This document shows, in pieces, positions 6,601 through 11,208 of a DNA stretch of 11,208 nucleotides. The notes beneath the pieces are model-generated. The model was not told the DNA's origin and did not search any database. It was given only the letters and a program-made list of their open reading frames with translations. Position 1 is the stretch's first letter; the number at the start of each line of letters is the position of its first letter. Position numbers and translations under genes: made by a program. Origin of the DNA: JAENVU01 sp031422675 (lineage in GTDB: Bacteria > Actinomycetota > Acidimicrobiia > IMCC26256 > JAENVU01); the NCBI GenBank assembly GCA_031422675.1, contig JANPMG010000182.1, forward strand, positions 1 to 11,208. Reading direction: 5' to 3'.

Positions 6601-9600
6601 CGCATCGACGACGCGGAACCGTTCGCGGCGGCCAGCGAACAGCTCGCCGGCCAGGACCTCAAGACCGCGATCGCGTGGCGGGTCGCACGCGCCGAGGTCC
6701 TCGCGGCACGGTGCGATGTGACCGGGGGTGTCGCGCTCGCGGCCGAAGCAGTCGAGATCGCGGCCGCGACCGACCTCGTCATCGACCATGCCGACGCGTG
6801 CGTCGCGCTCGCGTCGCTGCACGCGCAGGCGGGCGATGACGCCGCCACCCGATCGGTGCGCGGAGAGGCCCGGCGCCTCTACGACCTCAAGGGCGCGACG
6901 GTTCCGGCCGAGCGGCTCGCTGACGAGCCCAGCCGCATTTCCGTCGCGGGCCCGGCAACCACTCCGCCGCTGGCCCCATCAGCGGGGAAATCTGACGCCA
7001 CCTCCAACGCCACCGACCCTCGGACACCGGACGCCGTCAAACGGCTCGATGAGCTGGACTCCGCGGAACCCGCCGACCCTCGCACTCCCCAGCCGCTCAA
7101 CGACGCCGTCGTGGCGGTCATTGAGATCGGCGCGCAGCTCGGCCGGTGGTCCGAGATCCCCGAACGCTTCGCGCCCGAGGTCACGCTCCACGATCGCCGC
7201 CGGCTCGTCGGGGGGCGGCGCGACCGCGGGCGGGAGGAGCTGCTCGCATCGGACGCGGCGCTCGGCTCCGTCGGGCTCGACACGCCGATCGAACGGTCGG
7301 TCATCGCGGTGCGGGGCGATCGCCTCGCGCTCGTCGAGGGAGGGACTTCCACGGACGATGGCCTTGAGTCCACCTTCCTGACCCTGATCGAGATAGACGA
7401 AGCCGGTCGGGTCGCATCGCTCGACCTGGTGGACGACGAAGACCTCCTCACTGCCGTCGCCGAGCTCGACGCGCGGTACCTCGCCGGCGAGGGTGCACCG
7501 CATGCACGAGTTCTCCGGATCGTCGGCCGATTCGCGACCAGTCGGAACTCCGCCGATCTGCTGTCACCCGACTTCGTCGCGGTCGACCACCAACGGATCG
7601 GCTACGGCGAAGGTGACCGCGACTACCTCAGGGCCGCGACCGAGGCGCTCGACGAGCAGTACTCAACACGGCGCGAGATCTTCCGTACCGTACACATCTC
7701 GGGAAACGCAGTGCTCGGGGTCCGCGATGACTTCAAGGTCACCGACGACGACGGAACCTACACCTGGAGCGGAGTCCTCGTGGCGGCGGTCGACGCGACT
7801 GGCCGCGTCGACCGCCTTGAGTTTTTCGACCTCGAGGACTGGGACGCCGCGCTCGCCCGCCTCGATGAGCTGGGTTCCGCGGAACCCGCCGACCCCCGCC
7901 ACCCGCGAGCGGAGAACTGGGCCTCCCAACGGCTGGCCGAGGTCGTCGACCTCGCCCACGCCCGGGACCTCGCCGGGAATCGCGCTCTGCTCGCCGACGA
8001 CTTCGAGCGTTTCGACCGTCGCCGCGGCGCGGCCGCTCCCGACACCCACGGCCCGGACGAGTGGGTCGCGGCACTCGATGCCTGGTTCGACGTCGGCATG
8101 GAACGCCTCTCCGTGGAGCCGATCGCCGTGCGTGGCGAACGCCTCGTACTTGCACTCATTCAGCTCAGCAACGCTGAGGGCGCCCTCGTTCCGTTCCTCG
8201 GCGTCTGGCAGACCGACGACTCCGGCCTCTTCGTCCGGGCGGTTCACTTCGACGAGCACGCGCTCGCCGACGCGATCGAGGAACTCGATGCCTGGTACCT
8301 CGCGGGCGAGGGGGCGCCGCACGCGCGGGTGCTCGGGGTGGGGCTCGCAGCATGGGTTGCCGTGCGGGACTACGACACCGACACGCTAGGACGAGTGCTC
8401 GCGCCAGACCTCGTCACCGTCGATCACCAACGGATCGGCTTCGGCACGGGCGACCGGGCCGCGTTCCTCGATCTGGAGGACGTCAACCACGGGGTCATCT
8501 CCCGGGTCTCGGAGTTCGCCCGCACCGGATTTGTCGCAGGCGACGCTATCCTCGCCATCCACGAGTCACGCCGAGCCGATCAGCACGGCGGCGAGTTCGA
8601 ATGGTTGTCCTGCGTGCTTATGCACGTCGACACCTCCGACCGCGTCGACCGCATCGAGTGGTTCGACCTCGAGGACTGGCCCGCCGCGCTCGCCCGACTC
8701 GACGAGCTCGGGGCGGTCGCCACGCAACCCGAACCAGCTTTGACCAACGCCGTGTTTCGGCGGGTCGGGAGCATGGACGTTGCGTTCTCCGCTCGCGACT
8801 GGAGTTGGTTCCACACCAACTACGCGCCGGACTTCGTCGCCGACGATCGGCGCCCGACCGTCAACTCGGGCCGTAACGTGGGCATCGCGCCGAGCATCGC
8901 TCTCGCCGAAGCGCTCGCCGATACGTTCACATCGGTGACCCAGGAGCCGGTCGCGATCCGTGGTGAGCGGCTGGTCCTGATCCGGCGTGTGTTCCACCAG
9001 CCGGAGAGCTTCGACCTGGAGATCGTCGTCCTCGTCGAGCAGAACGAGGACGAGCTGATCAGCCATTTCCTCCTCTTCGACCCCGACGATCTCGCTGCGG
9101 CACTCATCGAACTCGACCGCCGGTACGCCGCGGGTGAGGGCGCAGGACATGCCGACGTCATCGAGGTCTTGTCCGATGGCTACGCGGCGATGAACCGGCG
9201 GGACCTCGACGCGTGGGCCGCGATCCACGCGCCCGGCGCCCAGAACTACGACCACTCGCCCATCGGGTTCGGCGAACTCGGCACCGAGCAGTACGCGCAG
9301 TACATCCAGGCCGCATTCGAACAGGTACCGGACTTCGTCTTGACGCCCGCGACACTGGAAGTTCGAGGCCGAGTCGCCCTGGTCTCAGTTCCAGTGCGCG
9401 GCGAAACGCCCGAGGGCCTCATGTTCGAGTCGGACCTCGTCGTCCTCACGGTCCTGAACGAGGACCTGAGGATCGTCGAGGACCACTTCTTCGCACCCGA
9501 GCAGTGGCCCGAGGCACGTGCCCGTTTCGACTCGCTCACGACCGAGGCCGAGACGACACCACGCGCGATCCTCAGCGAGACACAGAACACCGCCGTACGC

Positions 9601-11208
9601 GCGATCGTTCACCTGGGGCAGCTGGCCACGACCGACCTCCCAGCCGCGCTGGACCTCCTGACCCGCGACGCACACGGCGCAGATCGTCGGAGCGGTCCGC
9701 TCCATTCGGCCACGGCGAGCAGCCGAGCCGAGTGGGTCGACGTCCTGACCTCCATGGCCGAGACCTTCGACACGTTCGCTTTTGCCCCACTCGCCGTCCG
9801 GGGCGACCAGTTGGCACTCCTGCGTTACACCATGACCCGAGACGGGTTCGACTCCCAGGGCCTTCTACTGGTCGAAACCGATGCGACCAGACTGATCGCC
9901 GCCCTCGACAGCTTCGACGAGGAGGACTTCGCCGCGGCGCTCGAGGAACTCGACGCTCGATACCGGGCCGGCGAAGGCGCGGAGCACGCCGACATGCTCG
10001 ACTGGATGGCCGCCGTCAGCCGCGCCATGCGCGAACGCGAACCCGGTGCGGCCACGGTGCGCGCGTTCATGGCGCCCGACTTCGAACTTGTGGACCACCG
10101 CACCCTTGGCTACGGAGCGGTGGATCTCCCCACGCTCATGACGCTGCAGGACGCCCGGGACGATCAGGTCACCGATGACCGCAAGTTCCATCGCACCCGC
10201 GAGATCAAGGGCAACGCGGTCCTGGCCTGGTACGACACCACGGCCTCGGCGCCCGACGGCGGCCAGTTCACCTGGTCGCACTGGGTGGTCTGGCACCGCG
10301 TCAACGGGCTCTGGGCCCGACTGGAGATGTTCGACCTCGACGACGAAACCGCCGCCCGCGCCCGCTTCGAGGAACTGTCGGGTGCCGACCACCCGACCGC
10401 CCGACCGCCGGAGGTGGAGAACCAACTCACGCGGACGTTGTTTGAGTCGTTGGTCCGGATCGCGAACGTCGAGATGGAGGCCATGGACCTCGTGGCCGAA
10501 GACGTCGTCATCCGGGACCACCGTGCGGGGGTCTCCGGCGGGACAATCACCGGCCGTGATGCATTCGTCGCGAATGCCGGCGCCCACCTCGACGTGTTCG
10601 CGCAAGTCCGTCCGACCGTGCTCGCAGTCCGCGGCGAGCACCTTGCACTGATACAGATGGAATTCGAGACCGACGGCTTCGTCTCGACCCGGCTCAACCT
10701 CTTCGAGACGAACGAGGCCGGACAGCTTCTCGCGTTGGGAGTCTTCGACGAGACGGACTTCGGGCGCGCGCTCGACGAACTCGACGAGCGCTTCATCGCC
10801 GGCGAAGGGCCCAACGACGAGTATCTGATCCGACGGTCACGGGACTTCACCCGGTCGATGGCGCAGCTCGACGGCGCCGCGACCCTTGGGCTGCTCGATC
10901 CCGAGATCGAGTTCGTCGACCACCGCCCGCTCGGACTCGGGACCACGGGCATCGACGGCGTTCGGAGCATCGTCGCCGCTCGCGCCGAGCAGGTCACCGA
11001 GGACGTCTCGTACTTCCGGACGCTTTCGGTCCGCGGCGACGCGGTCCTCGGCCTGCTCGATTCACGTGGGGTCGACGAGCACGGGACCGCCGCGCTCTAC
11101 GAGATGTACTGGGTGTCCCAGTTCGCCGCCGGGAAGGTCGTCTGGAACGGCTGGTACGACCTGGCCGACCACGCCGCGGCGCACGCCAAGTTCGAAGAGC
11201 TCGCCGCC
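3676..11208 (+). CDS. Giant zinc ribbon–adenylate cyclase–STAND/AAA ATPase–TPR–(NTF2-like)x10 protein, 3' partial
   Basis: The frame runs 2511 codons without a stop and leaves the window, so the true length is unknown. The GTG at 3676 is the only usual start after the upstream stop (3601) and has CGGAG 9 bases before it. Domains: a double zinc ribbon (Cys3/6/17/20 and Cys28/31/42/45); a class III cyclase domain (about 69-248) with metal-binding Asp77 (F-A-D-L-V-G-S-T) and Asp121 (F-M-G-D-G), ATP-selecting Lys117 and Asp185, and transition-state Asn192 and Arg196; an ATPase (about 255-450) with Walker A GSPGVGKT (286-293) and Walker B V-V-V-I-D-D (Asp405/Asp406); a winged-helix-like segment (about 535-620); Ala/Leu-rich TPR-like helices (about 650-1075); a Pro/Ala/Ser/Thr linker (about 1085-1139); then ten NTF2/SnoaL-like domains. 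No membrane segment or signal peptide is seen, so it should be cytoplasmic. Known for the family: cyclase-ATPase-TPR fusions are regarded as signalling proteins making cAMP. The array's role is unknown; sensing or scaffolding is my inference. Confidence 0.9.
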   Translation, partial: MECAQCGEVNREGARFCSGCGTAQARHCTSCQAELRAAAKFCDECGTPAGNAPGVPVASTAPAATATRKIVTALFADLVGSTSFGERTDPEVARVVMARYHALLQDAIDAHGGTVAKFMGDGMMATFGIPEIAEDDALRAVRAGVDIQRRFTDFAAEVAAQHRETLGLRVGVNTGEVVIASGDADLVGDALNVAARIEHACQPGNVTVGEETWRLTRGEFGYESLGDVTVAGRAQAVAIFEVIAGGAAEVETAAPFVGRAPEMASLRRAFDAAVAAHAARLVTVLGSPGVGKTRLSRELCAAVAADENAITIELRCDRAGDATFAPIAQLIRDATDLGDDPDPASTRERLGTLLADDEPDRERLVDVFAGLVGAAPSRSVEETFWGVRRLVSASARDRPMVVVIDDIQWAEPLFLDLLEHLAEWVQDVPLLLLCLARPELRDVRPSLAERNRRVEDVIALDGLDSAATEALAAGLLGTDHLPAGLVERLPTSTDGNPLFVRELVRMLVDDEVIHRVDGVWELAIDADAVEVPPTIQSLLAARVERLPNDERIVLELASVIGAEFNLGALRELADARAPLVSLLEAMRRKELVEPTGAYWGDEPVHRFHHVLIRDAAYRRLLKTTRADLHEKVAVWTDAAASGLIGEHEAVIAFHYEQAYRYRSELDRVDDHVTGLGRRAAELLSGASDRALGQDDLAAAGTLARRALALLPSTDASARAELLTTACECTLSSGDVAGARPVIEQLRTEAGDDPTLGAWASCFEAQLVGLTDPDGLVGAEAIATGAAKVMEELGDGAGEAKAHQVRAGLLARLGRVGDAELELDLALGAARRVDDRRRVTAVLGAAPLAALWGPSPVARAGGRCLDVVRLLRITTASPSVEATSMRCQAVLEALRGRFDVARSMLDASRTTLEELGLRHGLLETSYLTGVVELVAGDPAAAIAPLREAYEGLIEMGVGIDAGRAAALLAHALVAEGRIDDAEPFAAASEQLAGQDLKTAIAWRVARAEVLAARCDVTGGVALAAEAVEIAAATDLVIDHADACVALASLHAQAGDDAATRSVRGEARRLYDLKGATVPAERLADEPSRISVAGPATTPPLAPSAGKSDATSNATDPRTPDAVKRLDELDSAEPADPRTPQPLNDAVVAVIEIGAQLGRWSEIPERFAPEVTLHDRRRLVGGRRDRGREELLASDAALGSVGLDTPIERSVIAVRGDRLALVEGGTSTDDGLESTFLTLIEIDEAGRVASLDLVDDEDLLTAVAELDARYLAGEGAPHARVLRIVGRFATSRNSADLLSPDFVAVDHQRIGYGEGDRDYLRAATEALDEQYSTRREIFRTVHISGNAVLGVRDDFKVTDDDGTYTWSGVLVAAVDATGRVDRLEFFDLEDWDAALARLDELGSAEPADPRHPRAENWASQRLAEVVDLAHARDLAGNRALLADDFERFDRRRGAAAPDTHGPDEWVAALDAWFDVGMERLSVEPIAVRGERLVLALIQLSNAEGALVPFLGVWQTDDSGLFVRAVHFDEHALADAIEELDAWYLAGEGAPHARVLGVGLAAWVAVRDYDTDTLGRVLAPDLVTVDHQRIGFGTGDRAAFLDLEDVNHGVISRVSEFARTGFVAGDAILAIHESRRADQHGGEFEWLSCVLMHVDTSDRVDRIEWFDLEDWPAALARLDELGAVATQPEPALTNAVFRRVGSMDVAFSARDWSWFHTNYAPDFVADDRRPTVNSGRNVGIAPSIALAEALADTFTSVTQEPVAIRGERLVLIRRVFHQPESFDLEIVVLVEQNEDELISHFLLFDPDDLAAALIELDRRYAAGEGAGHADVIEVLSDGYAAMNRRDLDAWAAIHAPGAQNYDHSPIGFGELGTEQYAQYIQAAFEQVPDFVLTPATLEVRGRVALVSVPVRGETPEGLMFESDLVVLTVLNEDLRIVEDHFFAPEQWPEARARFDSLTTEAETTPRAILSETQNTAVRAIVHLGQLATTDLPAALDLLTRDAHGADRRSGPLHSATASSRAEWVDVLTSMAETFDTFAFAPLAVRGDQLALLRYTMTRDGFDSQGLLLVETDATRLIAALDSFDEEDFAAALEELDARYRAGEGAEHADMLDWMAAVSRAMREREPGAATVRAFMAPDFELVDHRTLGYGAVDLPTLMTLQDARDDQVTDDRKFHRTREIKGNAVLAWYDTTASAPDGGQFTWSHWVVWHRVNGLWARLEMFDLDDETAARARFEELSGADHPTARPPEVENQLTRTLFESLVRIANVEMEAMDLVAEDVVIRDHRAGVSGGTITGRDAFVANAGAHLDVFAQVRPTVLAVRGEHLALIQMEFETDGFVSTRLNLFETNEAGQLLALGVFDETDFGRALDELDERFIAGEGPNDEYLIRRSRDFTRSMAQLDGAATLGLLDPEIEFVDHRPLGLGTTGIDGVRSIVAARAEQVTEDVSYFRTLSVRGDAVLGLLDSRGVDEHGTAALYEMYWVSQFAAGKVVWNGWYDLADHAAAHAKFEELAA
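7042..7089 (+). repeat. Orphan copy of a type-A domain tail in the linker before the NTF2-like array
   Basis: This stretch encodes R-L-D-E-L-D-S-A-E-P-A-D-P-R-T-P and matches 7858-7905 (R-L-D-E-L-G-S-A-E-P-A-D-P-R-H-P) at 40 of 48 bases by my count, including a 19-base identical run that starts at TCCGCGGAACC. At 7858 the segment closes a complete type-A domain (unit 2). At 7042 no type-A domain precedes it, only the low-complexity linker. It looks like a duplication end point or the remnant of a lost domain. Confidence 0.7.
7093..11208 (+). repeat. Array of ten NTF2/SnoaL-like coding repeats, alternating types B and A, continuing off the edge
   Basis: By residue, the units are 1140-1280 (B), 1281-1413 (A), 1414-1553 (B), 1554-1687 (A), 1688-1829 (B), 1830-1962 (A), 1963-2108 (B), 2109-2245 (A), 2246-2385 (B) and 2386-2511 (A, cut by the edge). 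A units carry D-H-x-x-x-G-(Y/F/L)-G, at D1304, D1583, D1859, D2140 and D2415, and most end F-D-L-E-D-W-x-A-A-L-A-R-L-D-E-L. B units carry D-(R/H)-R at the same place and end E-L-D-x-x-(Y/F)-x-A-G-E-G, with Glu at 1263, 1536, 1812, 2091 and 2368. All ten have a central strand like V-R-G-(D/E)-x-L-x-L. The spacing of B ends is 273, 276, 279 and 277 residues, so the repeating unit is an A/B couplet. The NTF2-like call rests on this SnoaL-type strand pattern and a length of 133-146 residues per unit. Units 2 and 4 still match strongly in DNA: 62 of 72 bases between 7804-7875 and 8641-8712. Confidence 0.8.

Noticed and set aside
5011..6822. A 603-codon open frame on the minus strand, opposite the ATPase/TPR region
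   Set aside because: Its translation is Arg/Ala/Gly/Glu-rich without recognisable motifs, and the opposite strand carries clear ATPase and helical features. Long antisense frames are expected in GC-rich coding DNA.
7042..7905. Direct repeats as ends of an inserted mobile element
   Set aside because: The 48-base copies lie in the same reading frame and encode the same domain tail. The DNA between them is array coding sequence, so domain duplication explains them.
7493..8389. A 298-codon open frame in another plus-strand frame within the NTF2-like array
   Set aside because: It is Ser/Thr/Pro-rich low-complexity sequence, a frame shadow of the array. The main frame keeps regular domain motifs throughout.

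Overview
The window reads as a chromosomal segment of a GC-rich actinobacterium. Most codons end in G or C, GTG starts are used, the vapB leader looks leaderless, and the gene families (bPH_6-type membrane protein, MsnO8-type flavin oxidoreductase, VapBC, zinc-ribbon adenylate cyclase fused to an ATPase) are typical of Actinomycetota. Acidimicrobiia or a relative is my best guess, from memory of the last architecture. No stretch over 300 bases lacks a gene, and I see no tRNA, rRNA, CRISPR array or transposase.

Left part (1-3603): a small membrane-anchored PH-like protein (51-383) lies between two copies of one palindromic repeat (1-33, cut by the window edge, and 396-444). An HSL-family alpha/beta hydrolase (471-1418) follows on the plus strand. 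It meets a minus-strand pair tail to tail: a luciferase-like flavin monooxygenase (2889 to 1873) translationally coupled to a SnoaL-like ester cyclase (1876 to 1415). The hydrolase and the cyclase share one palindromic CTAG as interlocked stop codons. Divergent from the monooxygenase is a vapBC toxin-antitoxin pair (2976-3603) with a promoter/operator-like leader.

Right part (3676-11208): one uninterrupted reading frame fills the last two thirds of the window and runs off the edge after 2511 codons without a stop. In order it encodes a double zinc ribbon, a class III adenylate cyclase domain with its key residues present, a STAND/AAA-type ATPase with Walker A and B, a long alpha-helical (TPR-like) region, a Pro/Ala/Ser/Thr-rich linker, and ten tandem NTF2/SnoaL-like domains. 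The ten fall into two alternating subtypes, making five A/B couplets with a period of about 275 residues. The first half (cyclase-ATPase-TPR) is a known actinobacterial signalling architecture. The long alternating NTF2-like array in the place where such ATPases usually carry their sensor repeats is the most interesting thing here, and I know of no functional description of it.

The working model is inference only: the NTF2-like chain senses or scaffolds something, the ATPase acts as a switch, and the cyclase makes cAMP. The small genes to the left look like ordinary neighbours, not parts of one pathway with the giant protein.
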